The notes below the pieces were generated by a model that saw only the letters and a program-made list of their open reading frames with translations, did no database searches and was not told the origin of the DNA. This document shows positions 52,531 to 61,719 of a stretch of DNA of 64,000 bases, one piece after another (positions within the stretch are counted from its first letter, which is position 1; the number at the start of each line of letters is the position of its first letter). A program made the position numbers and the translations under genes. Origin of the DNA: Limnephilus marmoratus (taxonomy: Eukaryota; Arthropoda; Insecta; Trichoptera; Limnephilidae); assembly GCA_917880885.1 (NCBI GenBank), contig OU862915.1, positions 41,362,676 to 41,426,675 on the forward strand. The letters are read 5' to 3'.

Positions 52531-52690
52531 CTTTTTATTGATTTACAACCGTTACCGGTTTCAGCCTTACACTAGGTCAGCCTGAAGATAGCGAAAAGCC
52601 TTAAATTGTTTTACCGAAACCATCACAATGGAATTCCACCACGAATTGTCAGTATCAGCAATAGAAGTATTACATTTATATGCTTTATTT

Positions 52691-53288
52691 GGTGACCCGA
52701 CATTTGATCCGACGACATTTGGTCCAGCGACAGTTGGTCCGGCGACATTTGATCCAGCCGACATTTGGTCCGGCCGACACTTGATCCGGCGGACAGTTGA
52801 TCCGGCGGACATTTGATCCGGCGACAATTGATCCGGCCTGATCCTTTAGAAGATTTTTTCTTCAAGTAAGTATGTAAAGAGGATATACGGCCGTATAAAC
52901 CAAAGTCGATATACTTATATCTGAAGGCATCTTGAGTGAAAATCCGAAGTAAAAATATTTTTACTAACAATAATTTCGGCTCTTTCGGCGTGTGTTTTGA
53001 TAAAAGTTCAAAAAAATAAAAATATTAAAAAAATATATATCATATAATTTTTGTAATTTGTTCGCTGGTGTACAGTGTATGTAGGTTTAATCGGAATACT
53101 TGAAATGACGTGACTAGATCTGAATAGCCAGGTAAGTTTTCCACATCTCCTTCCCCTCCCCACTACCCTCAGTATCACACCATACCAAAATTGGGGATGC
53201 CATTGTCGTTGTCATTGTCGGCCGGATCAAATGTCGCCGGACCAACTGTCGCCGGACCACATGTCGCCTGATCAACTGTCATGGAACC
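52691..53288. mobile_element. foldback/MULE-like element with tandem-repeat arms
   Basis: A 598-bp element flanked by perfect 9-bp duplications GCTTTATTT (52682-52690 and 53289-53297). The left arm is an array of ~16-bp units of the form GACATTTGATCCGGC (52691-52845). The right arm (53215-53288) holds the same units inverted. The first ~80 bp of both ends align unit for unit, from GGTGACCCGACATTTGATCC on the left to GGTTCCATGACAGTTGATCA reversed on the right. The interior includes a SINE piece (53108-53205). A 9-bp duplication suggests Mutator-like transposition. The open frames across the arms are by-products of the repeats. Confidence 0.85.
53108..53205 (+). mobile_element. tRNA-headed SINE, 3' fragment inside the foldback
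   Basis: GACTAGATCTGAATAGCCAG, CTCCTTCCCCTCCCCACTAC and CCAAAATTGGGGATGCCATT match the SINE 3' half in plus orientation. It ends right at the inverted repeat arm. Confidence 0.75.
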
Positions 53289-53297
53289 GCTTTATTT

Positions 53298-53985
53298 ACA
53301 CCGCCCTCACAGTTTTGGATACTATGTTGTCTTGCGAATTTATCATCACATAATATAGTATAATAATGCAAAGATTATTAACAAGAAAACTATGATTTAG
53401 GTTTCAGATAAAGTGAGGTTCATTTCAGCGAACCACGATCATATCCAGAACTTGAAGTATTTCTACGAAATCCGTCTAAAATCTTACAGGCTCCATTCAG
53501 GAGTAATGTATACTCGTTCAACAACAGTCAAGTCTATTGGCAGCTTGATAGTAGAGGCAAGACGATAAATAAATGAAATATGCCAAGGCTGTCTGTTCAA
53601 TTGAAACGTGGAGTCTTAGGCAATCAGAAATGGCAGATTATAAATCAGCTCGAAGATATACGCGATGGCACAGCCCTGCATTCTCCAAGAAGGAAACCAA
53701 TACATTATTATGGTTTAAATACAAATCAATGCTGTACCTTAATGGATAAACGTCCACGTTTTGGTGCTTTCAAGTTGAATATGTAGAAAACTTTTCCATG
53801 TTTCACTCCATTAGTGGATGAAATAATGAAGTCCATAAATAGTAAATAAACTGATTTAACTAATTGGAGTCCAATTTAATTTAGAGGGTAAACAATGGAA
53901 GTCCAACAGAAGGTAGATAATAATAAACAATAACGGTGCCATTAAACCAGAAACATTAAAATAAAAGTTACATATCTACCGGATC
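53298..53985. other. no recognisable feature
   Basis: The 68-codon frame at 53580-53786 has no motif. Confidence 0.4.
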
Positions 53986-54090
53986 TGCCGGATCTGCCCT
54001 GATGATGGACACTGCAACGATGTCCGAAACGTTGGCTAAAGAAGGAGGTAACGCGACACGGCATAACACCCCAAAAACAAATAACGAAAA
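53986..54090 (+). repeat. dispersed repeat X, best copy
   Basis: CTGATGA (53999-54005), T, GGACA, CTGCAACGA, TGTCC, GAAAC (54026-54030), then GTTGGCTAAAGAAGGAGGTA and ACACGGCATAACACCCCAAA. ATCTGCCGG is duplicated just before it. Matches 13985-14105 inverted. Confidence 0.7.
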
Positions 54091-54244
54091 TTAAAATAAA
54101 ATTACATATTCAACAAAAGGCAGTTTACATTTAGAAAAATTCGGAGTGCAAACTAAACATAAAAGTACAGTAAAGAGGAAACCGAAACCAAACAATTGGA
54201 CCGGAAACTTGAGGAACATGGCTTATTGGAGTATATTGAAAAGG

Positions 54245-54460
54245 AGTTAAGATTCATGAAAGCTATGATTTTTTAAATAAGTTTGTTTTTAAAGCCCTTT
54301 TAAATTCAACAAGTTCTGGTTATTAGTAAGAGCTGAGGGAAATTTATTCCAAATAAGCGGGCCAAGTACACGAAAAGATCGATCATAGTAAAGGGCTCGA
54401 TTTGACATAGAAAGTTCGATTAAACGATTAGTAACATAATGTGACACATGTACCTTAAAG
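54245..54460 (-). pseudogene. LINE RT C-terminal tail remnant
   Basis: The minus strand encodes RLIELSMSNRALYYDRSFRV, LGPLIWNKFPSALTNNQNLL then NLKGLKNKLI in a following frame. 'RSFRV.GP.IWN.LP..L' is a standard RT-tail signature, from a family different from the double-hairpin LINE next to it. Confidence 0.7.
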
Positions 54461-54461
54461 G

Positions 54462-55045
54462 ATACTGTACAGGGCCCGCAGATACTTTTATAGTACACAA
54501 CTGCTAATCCTGTATAAATCACAAGTGCACCCCACGGTTGAATTTGGCAGCAACCTCTGGTCTGGAGCTCCAAAATACCTGAAAAATACCCTCGACTCTG
54601 TGCAGAAACGGGCGGTCCGTTTGATAGATTCTCCCATCTTAACAGACGGATTACAATCTTTAGAGCACAGACGTCGGGTGGGAATGCTATCCTTGTTCTA
54701 CCGGTATTACAATGGAAGATGCTCCGAGGAACTAGCATCATTGATCCCTTCGGCACCGGTGCATAGTCGGGAAATACGCCAAACGCGTGCCCAACATTTG
54801 TACACGGTTGACATTTGCCACATGAGAACGGGTCGTTTCTTCGACTCGTTCTTGTGTTCAACAGCTCGGCTGTGGAATGATTTGCCGGCCTCCGTGTTTC
54901 CTCCTTCCTACAACATGGGTCTCTTCAAGACCAATGTTCATTCCTTCCTCTCCTCAAAAAGACCCTCCACACAGCATCCCAGATGACATAGGCCCTAAGG
55001 GAAATTGTTTTCCTCAGGGCCTCCTGCGTGGAGTTAACGTAAAAA
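54462..55045 (+). pseudogene. double-hairpin LINE, 5'-truncated, longest open copy
   Basis: Open from 54525 to 54986: HPTVEFGSNLWSGAPKYLKN, RAVRLIDSPILTDGLQSLEH, MLSLFYRYYNGRCSEELASL, VDICHMRTGRFFDSFLCSTA, RLWNDLPASVFPPSYNMGLF and a final SSKRPSTQHPR, stop. This is the C-terminal 'thumb and beyond' of a CR1/Jockey-like RT. It lacks the palm domain, so it cannot work. The final codons RPSTQ lie within the outer stem of the 3' structure. The inner stem has one mismatch (GGCCCTAAGG) and the outer one G:U (CTGCGTGGAG). It is the youngest-looking copy. Confidence 0.9.
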
Positions 55046-55612
55046 AATAAAATAAATAAATAAACTACGGGAGTCCACTTAGGACTTTTGTTCCGGAAAG
55101 TGATTTTTATATTAACTGAATGTTTGAAACTATAACTTTTTTCTGAACTGAAACTTGAACTGTAATAATTAAAATGGGCGAATAATTAGAATGGGCGTAA
55201 GTTTCGTAAATTACTTCATTTTTGGCCATATTATAGTAGTTAACCTCTTCTGAAATTGAAGAGCAACCTAATAAAGAAAACATAATACATATATTTGATT
55301 TAATATTATGAGCAAATAGCATCAAGCTAATATTAGGTAATTAACTATTAAAAATGTCTTGAAGTTGTCATTAAAACAAAACCTAAATAAATAACGCAGC
55401 TTTCCGATCCTCACAAAATATGACTTTACTCTTATCCCCGGCGGATTATTTTTCCGAATATGGACATAAAAGATACCCCATCTAGAAAATACGTGAAGAA
55501 TAATACTTGCGACATTGTTAAGCCGACCGTAGCGCAGCTTTTCCGGACAATGTGTGCCAAGGGAAACTAAGCCGTAAAGTGGTTCGCCGGAAGGACTTAG
55601 GGGGAAACTCAC
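55046..55612. other. intronic sequence beside the ALP exon
   Basis: AT-rich. The GTGAGT donor of the exon lies at its right edge. Nothing else recognised. Confidence 0.45.
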
Positions 55613-55694
55613 CTGGCTACCGGCTTCTGGTCCCTGAAATCCTGGAGCCTTTTAGTTAAGTCCTTTTGCGCCTCGGCATACCAGTATTCTCGAT
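55613..55694 (-). CDS. ALP: alkaline phosphatase, N-terminal internal exon
   Basis: Minus-strand internal exon of 82 bp. The acceptor is TTTCAG and the donor is CAG|GTGAGT. Two leading bases, 26 codons and two trailing bases give REYWYAEAQKDL...QKPVA. The codon split at the acceptor would read D if the upstream exon ends in G. The DREYWY-type start followed by a charged amphipathic helix is what precedes the catalytic core in insect membrane-bound alkaline phosphatases, which are GPI-anchored phosphomonoesterases of midgut and other epithelia. The donor leaves AG, and the exon at 28206-28368 begins with G. Together they form an Arg codon, giving PVA-R-SVVMFIGDGMS, which is continuous with the family. 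No signal-peptide exon was recognised between here and 64000. The exon call rests on splice phase plus family similarity, since the peptide alone is short. Confidence 0.82.
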
Positions 55695-55924
55695 CTGAAA
55701 AATAATATAAAAATTATGAAATATTTTTGACTTTGCTTATTTTACAGCGATGGCCAATAATTCATATTGAATACCTACAGATTCATAAAAATGTAGTTCG
55801 ATATTTTATCATAATTAAAATGGATCTACTGAATAAATAATATGACTCTAATAAACATTTTTGGTAATTTCATAATTAGATGATTCATGTATTATGGAGT
55901 GGGTACTTGTGATTCTCACTAACA

Positions 55925-56335
55925 ATGGTTCCCGGGAAGTGGGTAAAAGTACCGCCGTTCTGCGAACCATTTATTGGAAAACCAGCACCCCTGCTGTAGG
56001 TAACCCTAAGTGATTCACTACGTTTGGTGGCTTAGCAGGAGTGCCCGGGTTCATGGGGTGAGGTTTCTAGAGCTTGGTATCAAATGCTTTTGCCATTCTA
56101 GACCTTACCTAGAACTCTCCAGCCGGACTCTCTCGATCCGTGCGGGGAGGGAAAGATTCAAACGTCCGTCCCTCCTGGACACATCGACCCCCAGATTCTT
56201 ACCCACCGTCATACCTTTTCCATCCCAAAACTTTCACTCCTTCCTTTCACTAAATCACCATCCACACAGCATCCCTAAAGGGGTGACAAGGGGTGAGGGA
56301 TTTTTTTCCTCAGGGCCCCTTGTGTTATTGTAAAA
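55925..56335 (+). mobile_element. double-hairpin non-autonomous element, full length, rearranged middle
   Basis: Head CAATGGTTCCCGGGAAGTGG, CTACGTTTGGTGGCTTAGCA, GAGTGCCCGGGTTCATGGGG, then GCCGGACTCTCTCGATCC, CGTCCGTCCCTCCTGGACAC and ATCCACACAGCATCCCTAAA. The inner stem is degraded (GGGGTGAGGG / CCTCAGGGCC). It sits 230 bp upstream of the ALP exon acceptor. Confidence 0.85.
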
Positions 56336-56589
56336 AAAATGTAACAGAGTCATAAAAATCTATACTTAAGTGAAATTCCTGAATTTTGCCAAACGTTTCT
56401 GGCTTTTAAACGTTGAAAAGTTTGAGAATAGAGCTTTCACGTTCTTATGGTAGCCAGCCATTTAGTTTGAGGTCAGAAACTGTTTTGTACAACTTTGAAG
56501 ATTGTTAGCATTTTACAAACTGGTTGTGGCGACAGGGTAAAACATTGCGGCATCCAAATGCCAGGAATTCACCTTTAAAACCTCTGAGG

Positions 56590-56690
56590 GTTCCGAGCCT
56601 AGCTCAGCGGAAACGGGCACCACTCTCTTCATGGTCGTGAGGTCAAATTTAGCTCTATGCTGTAAAGGCTAGGATCAGTCATTCCATTCA
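56590..56690 (+). repeat. weak tRNA-like SINE remnant
   Basis: GAGCCTAGCTCAGCGGAAAC resembles an A-box region, and GTCGTGAGGTCAAATTTAGC a poor B-box. There is no closing stem or body match to the other SINEs. Confidence 0.3.
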
Positions 56691-56934
56691 AACTACAAGG
56701 TTAAGCATATGACATCATTTATTTTCCAACGATAGGTATAACACAAGGGGGGTGCATATTAAAGTCTGGGGTTATCAAAATCTCTCCGTGTCCCTGGCCG
56801 CCGCTTTCACGGGTCGGACAACCGCGAATTTACGCAAGAAGGCACTTTAAAGTTATGTTCTGGAAACTCAAGTAAACTCTAGGGGGTCAGCGTGTCGCGT
56901 CTCCCGTCTATGCAATAGTGCAAGTATGCAATTT

Positions 56935-57135
56935 ACACGCGGTAGAAGTGAAACCTTAAGAAAACTAAAGTAAACAACCGAAACACCGCACAAAGAGGAG
57001 CTTACTTATACCATCTCATTCTCTCGCAGGTTTAACCTAAAAGATGAAAATGTTTTTGTCTCTTTTTAGTGTAGCTATTTTTCGTTTCATTGAGTTTAAT
57101 ATTACAACCGCGCTAAAGAAGTTTTCACTTCAAAA
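56935..57135 (+). mobile_element. MITE M2, continuous reference copy
   Basis: About 200 bp. The left end is CACGCGGTAGAAGTGAAACC, then TTAAGAAAACTAAAGTAAAC and CATCTCATTCTCTCGCAGGT. The right end is CTAAAGAAGTTTTCACTTC. The ends share GAAGTGAAA in inverted orientation. Copies at 18104 (split), 26878, 43465 and 52085 define the family. No target duplication could be fixed. Confidence 0.6.
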
Positions 57136-57720
57136 ATTGATCAAAGCCTTGATTCCAGGAATAATAATAAACTTTATATAATAAAAGGTAAAAAAAAAAC
57201 AAAAATACATTCCACATAAATAATACAAAAATATATGATCTACAACATAATATTCTGGGATCGAAAAAGGAAAATTTGAATCTGAAGTAGGCACTACTGT
57301 CTCTTGAAGAATTTGATTTTGACAACTCAGTAATACGATGTCGAAACAATATTAAAATCCGTACGGATATATTTTTATTTTCAATGAATAATCTTCTGCA
57401 AAGAATTTTATTCTAATTTAGAACCTTATCACGTAAATAGTTCAAGAGGAAGCACGCGTATTGATAAAGCATAAATCTTTCAACCTATTTGAGGGTAAAT
57501 TGCAGCAACTTACGGTGGTGATTACGTATACATTAGTGTACAGCATAAGTTCGATATTCCAACATTAGAGTTATGATTCTTGTGGTTTATTACGAGTATA
57601 TTTTGTGTTCCGTTTCCGTGGCTATAGACCAGACATAAGCAAAGTTGCCACTCTTAACACGTAATATTTTTATAGGGTAAGTTCGACCAAACACTGCAGA
57701 TTCATTCGAGAGAAAACTGC
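57136..57720. other. no recognisable feature
   Basis: AT-rich. No similarity seen. Confidence 0.45.
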
Positions 57721-57721
57721 A

Positions 57722-57815
57722 GAGAAACCCTCCACACAGCATCCCAGATGACATAGGCCTTGAGGGAAATTATTTTCCTCAAGGCCTCTTGTGTGGATTT
57801 AATGTAAAAAAAAAA
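57722..57815 (+). pseudogene. double-hairpin LINE, 3' end with a compensated stem
   Basis: Only the last ~95 bp: CCCTCCACACAGCATCCCAG to an A-tract. The inner stem is GGCCTTGAGG (57756-57765) with CCTCAAGGCC (57777-57786), perfectly paired although both halves differ from the family form GGCCCTGAGG / CCTCAGGGCC. Confidence 0.88.
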
Positions 57816-58415
57816 AGATTTTTAGTATTCTTACAATATGGAAAAAAATCAACATTTATACTCTTTCCCGGACACATTGCATTATCTTTCTTGGCTTAAA
57901 ACATATTATTAATAGGTACGTATTTAGTTCAGAATATAAATTTATTGTACGGTCGTTTAAACGCAAATAAAGTACAGGAATCTTTTTTACACCGGTTCAT
58001 GTCAAAAGATCTTCTAGAGCAATTTTGGGAGATGTTTCCCCCAGACTTCTTTTTGGGGAGATATTTCTCCCAACCTAACACGGAATCTTGAAGGAGTGTC
58101 ATTATGAGATATATGACATAAACGGTGTTTGACAGAGAGCACATCACGCTTTGTATTTGCATTTAAAAGTTTACAATGAAAAAATAAATAATTTTATGGA
58201 ACCACATTTAGCATCTGAAAAACATTTAAGAAGGCTTGCAAATTTTTAATGGATATTTTTTTCAAATTAATATGTTACCACAAAATAATTTTGCACTAAT
58301 AGAAGGAGTAATATTTTTTTTATAAAAAAACGAAAGAAAAGTGAAGCGACAATAAATTTTATAAAACTTTTGTCAAATTTTTAGTTCCACGTAAAGCAAT
58401 AATTACACTAACTAA
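57816..58415. other. no gene; weak palindrome
   Basis: TTGGGAGATGTTTCCCCC and GGGGAGATATTTCTCCCAA (58024-58072) form an imperfect inverted repeat. Otherwise nothing recognised. Confidence 0.45.
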
Positions 58416-58419
58416 ATAA

Positions 58420-58725
58420 CCATAACGCCGTTTCTCCGCAAGGGTGGGCAGAGAGGACGGACCGCCAACAACTCGATCTTGGCACACACTCCAAGTCATA
58501 TATCGTCTCACACATGCTCTTCTTCTATTATTCTGACTCTTGGCATGGTTTGACTCTGTATCTGATTCACTTGGTCGTGTCATGTCCTCTTTGAGCGTCA
58601 CCGACTTCTTCTGCCATTGAAATTTGCGTCATATACTCTCCTTACACTGGGATCCTTACATCGTTCATTCGCTCTACATGCCCAAACTATCTTAGCGACG
58701 CTTTTCTTAATCTTACTTTCATTGC
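58420..58725 (-). pseudogene. LINE RT C-terminal fragment, dispersed diverged copy
   Basis: Same segment as 8988-9354: CGCCGTTTCTCCGCAAGGGT, CAGAGAGGACGGACCGCCAA, GATCTTGGCACACACTCC, CTGATTCACTTGGTCGTGTC, TTCGCTCTACATGCCCAAAC. It is clearly more diverged than the cluster at 9-10 kb and lacks the RWFGHV frame. Confidence 0.8.
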
Positions 58726-59129
58726 ACAATATAACCATCGGAAATCTGTGCCAGGATTCAAAATTTTAAAATGTCGATTTTTAATACTAAAATATAAAAG
58801 AATCTCTAAGGCCTTCAAAAACGTTTTTATCTTTAAAAGTAACAACCTGAGAAGAGTAATTATCTGGAATTGAACGTAATGCAAAAATATTTCCAGCGCT
58901 ACCCAAATTTTGACATTTCGTAAAAAATACCCTGCGAAATACAAAGGCCTCTGAGGGGCTCCATATTTGAGATGTAAATAAGTTCACTGAATTGAAGTAA
59001 AGTTAATGACACTAATGACTAACTTTAATAATAATATTGATAAAATTCCATTTCATCCATTTTTTTCATTCAAAGATATGTGGGACTTTTTTACCAATTA
59101 TAATTTAAATATTTATTTTTCTGTATAAT

Positions 59130-59285
59130 TAGGCCTTGGCAACCGATGCGTCTGCCTGCCTGTCGCGTGGTGTGCAGGATCGAGAGAGACTGGTTGACGG
59201 AGGTCTTCTATCCTGTCTAGCTGGAATCTCTCAACCCATCGGCTTGCACTGCGGTTAGAGGGATGGATTCTTACGTCCGGGAGCG
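59130..59285 (+). mobile_element. double-hairpin non-autonomous element, internal fragment
   Basis: AGGCCTTGGCAACCGATGCG, TCTGCCTGCCTGTCGCGTGG, GGATCGAGAGAGACTGGTTG and CTGCGGTTAGAGGGATGGAT. Both ends are missing. Confidence 0.78.
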
Positions 59286-59849
59286 GAATGCACATTGCAC
59301 ATGCACGTGGGAACTATAGGCGAAACGTAGACATTTAATTGTTTTTACTAATTTCTTGTTTTTATAATTTATTCTGTAATCAATTTGTATTAAATAGAAG
59401 TGTCCAACATATTTATATTCATCAACGGAATGAATAGACAATATATATACGAATGCTTTTCAGTTTAAAAAACCTTTAATTAAAATTTTATGTGGTCGTG
59501 TCCTATTTTAAGAGGATATCTTCTACACAAAACTGTACAAAAGTTAAGAACTGAGGGAAGAAGAAGTGGTTGTGTTGGTTTTTAAATAAAGCATCCTTTG
59601 AGAAATTGAATGTTATGTTTTTAAAGTTACAAGGTACCGACGTATTAACTTTTTACTTTACTCTTTCTATGCAAGTTTTGTTAATGATAAAGTTCAAAAA
59701 TGATCTTACATCAGCGACACTTGAAATTTCCGTCGCCATCTTCGGCCCAAATGATTTAACTTATTGATAATAATGATAACTATTGATAATCAATGATTGG
59801 TTTGAAACTTTACTAGAAAACTAAATAATCGTACTTGACTAAGTTTATA
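59286..59849. other. no recognisable feature
   Basis: AT-rich. The 65-codon frame at 59570-59767 has no motif. Confidence 0.4.
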
Positions 59850-60010
59850 CAGTGATTCCTGACTTTATTAGTAAAAAATATAAATGAAATTTTGGTCTCC
59901 GGTGACTTTTTTAAAGACTCTTTTTTTCAATTTTATTTTTCTCAAAATCAAACCATAAAACATTTCTTTTGCATATCGTCCCTGTATAAATAATTAATTC
60001 TCAAAAATAA
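59850..60010 (+). mobile_element. Tc1/mariner-type MITE, left half
   Basis: Starts CAGTGATTCCTGACTTTATT after a TA, then AATATAAATGAAATTTTGGT, CTCCGGTGACTTTTTTAAAG and TTTTCTCAAAATCAAACC, which align with positions 1-65. It supplies the left inverted terminus missing from the copy at 1-249. The right half is absent. Confidence 0.6.
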
Positions 60011-60184
60011 AAGTATTCATAAGACGTATCCAAGCCCCGTGCAATAAGTAAGTTTTGTAATTAAAATCTAGGTATTTTTATGTAGTAATCGTTTGTTTGT
60101 GTGCATGATAGAGTTTTTCTTAACACAGGAGAACCAACGGCTGGAACCAGGGAATTATGTTGTGTTCACTTTGGGGTGTATTAT

Positions 60185-60518
60185 GTAACTTTTTTTTACA
60201 TTAGCTATCCACATCAGGGATTTTTTCCTCAGGGCCTATGTAATCTTAAGAGATGCTGTGTGGAGGATCTTTTTAGGGAAAGGAAGAAGGGTAAGTTCTG
60301 GGAAGGAACAATGTAAGACGGGTAGGTATGAATCTGGGAGTCAACGTATCCAGGAGTGACAGACGGATACCTTCCGGAAAAGTCAAAAGGTCTCCCTCAA
60401 CCAGTGTCCCCGATCTGGCCTGCCACGCAGTAGGTGCAAAAGAATCCGCCGTCAAAACCGAGACAAACCTCAGCCTATGATTGCGGGCACCCCTGCTAAG
60501 TCACCAAACGTAGCGAAC
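60185..60518 (-). mobile_element. double-hairpin non-autonomous element, deleted copy
   Basis: T-tract, TTCCTCAGGGCCTATGTAAT, GATGCTGTGTGGAGGATCTT, AAAAGTCAAAAGGTCTCCCT, CCCCGATCTGGCCTGCCACG and GCGGGCACCCCTGCTAAGTC ending AACGTAGCGAACTG. Half the inner stem is gone. It joins a tRNA-headed SINE at 60519. Confidence 0.83.
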
Positions 60519-60720
60519 TGTGTGTGTTGTGAATGGAGAAAGACAGATGGGGTGTGGAAGGTTCGAAATTACCTGGCTATTTTAATCTGGTCACAATACA
60601 CAATACGATGCCCGGTAATTCAAGCAATCAACGTTTTTCTGTATGGTGGTCTTTTACCAGTGATATACTGAGAGTAGCTAATACTTGGAAATTATTTTAC
60701 TCCCAGTCGAATGCTTCAAA
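60519..60720 (-). mobile_element. tRNA-headed SINE, body fragment
   Basis: GTGTGTTGTGAATGGAGAAA, GGTTCGAAATTACCTGGCTA, ATCTGGTCACAATACACA, CAAGCAATCAACGTTTTTCT, GTATGGTGGTCTTTTACCAG and GATATACTGAGAGTAGCTAA keep the reversed SINE order. The head is missing. Confidence 0.7.
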
Positions 60721-61295
60721 AAAAAAACATTTAAAAAAATTAAACTTTTTAAACCAATGAAAGACTAATATTTTAAATGAAAGAGGAATGTTCTCCTCAC
60801 TTATCCTGCGCAAACAGTGGTTAGTTATTCGCAGGAGAGTGATAAACTCCTCGTCTCTGAATTGAGGGGTTGCGAGTACGATAGATTAAAAATTATGTAA
60901 TTTTTATGGGTTTTCTCCAAATACCAATTATACTAGAAATAAGGCAGAAATAAGGTAAGTACAACGCGCATATTTTCCGGCTGTGTTGGCAAACAAAAAT
61001 AATGTAAAAACACAAAGAATTTAAAAATGTTTTGCTTTTTTACAAGTTCATCGCGCGAGGTCTAAAAAATCTTTTAAAAAGAATTCAACGCCAACTCGCT
61101 ACATGAAATTTTCAAAAGCCTCTGCTTATAGGTACAAATTCATTAAAAAATATGGCAAAACTCTGGTGTTAATGAAAATTTGTAAAGAAAAAACTAAACT
61201 AAAATGGTTTGAACTAAAAATTGATATTCAATGCACATAATAATTTTCTAGAGGCTTAACATAAAAAAAATATTTGCTGCGAAATATTGCTGAAT
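60721..61295. other. no gene; possible SINE trace
   Basis: TTGAGGGGTTGCGAGTACGATAG-like text (60863-60885) could be a B-box of a lost SINE. Otherwise nothing. Confidence 0.3.
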
Positions 61296-61299
61296 CGAT

Positions 61300-61590
61300 C
61301 CCAGTGCGGAATGAATGGAGCGCGCATTCGTTGACCATATGTTCGGTGGTCTGCACTGCACTGCATTCACACATCGCCGACTCTTTAAGGCAAGCAATCA
61401 TGTAAGCATAGCGGCAATGGGAGCACCATTGCCTATTGATGGCGGATCAGAGTTTGCGAGGCTATGAGGTTGACACAGTGGGGTCTTGTACGAGATCGGC
61501 ATTCCCACGTTGGCCGATTGCCACTCAAGTTTCCACTTATCTTCTGGGGTGAGCGGTAATCAGAGGAACCGCTCTGCTAGGGCATCAAAT
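61300..61590 (-). pseudogene. LINE RT C-terminal zinc-knuckle remnant
   Basis: Minus-strand frames give DKWKLEWQSANVGMPISYKT, then SHCRYAYMIACLKESAMCEC and SAVQTTEHMVNECALHSF. 'C.CG...QT..H...ECP' is the C-terminal cysteine/histidine signature of many LINE reverse transcriptases. Frameshifts and a stop separate the pieces. The family is not shared with the other LINE tails in the window. Confidence 0.65.
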
Positions 61591-61690
61591 AAAAATCTAT
61601 ATATATATAAGAACGAATGAATATTTACTTGCTTGCCTACTTGCTTGCTTGCATGTATGTATGTAGATATGTTTGTTCCTCATGCGTTGC
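61591..61690 (+). repeat. TA/CTTG/TATG simple repeats at a repeat boundary
   Basis: CTATATATATATAAGAACGA, then (CTTG/CTAC)n and (CATG/TATG)n tracts. AAAATCTATATATATATAAG is a typical end of insect interspersed repeats, and ACCATTCATCCGATTGAGAT a little further (61696-61715) fits the same type. Element identity was not resolved. Confidence 0.45.
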
Positions 61691-61719
61691 TAAACCATTC
61701 ATCCGATTGAGATGAAACA

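Larger units (their letters stand above)
28369..55612 (-). other. ALP intron 1 (27.2 kb)
   Basis: This is the interval between the two phase-matched alkaline phosphatase exons. It has GT (minus strand, at 55612) and AG (at 28369-28370) boundaries. It holds SINEs, LINE tails, two Tc1/mariner-type elements, foldbacks, a 44-bp minisatellite and long palindromes. I saw no further exon with similarity to the gene inside it. An alternative first exon or enhancer cannot be excluded from sequence alone. Confidence 0.75.

Noticed and set aside
52567..52970. Open frames rich in repeated SAGS/DQM and PADI/GPAT words, suggesting a repeat protein
   Set aside because: They are read-through of the ~16-bp tandem units in the foldback arms and are open in several frames on both strands.
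53999..54090. Complete hammerhead ribozyme
   Set aside because: Core boxes and stem II are present, but neither flank offers a stem III closing on a UH cleavage site within about 60 nt; kept only as a hammerhead-like core.
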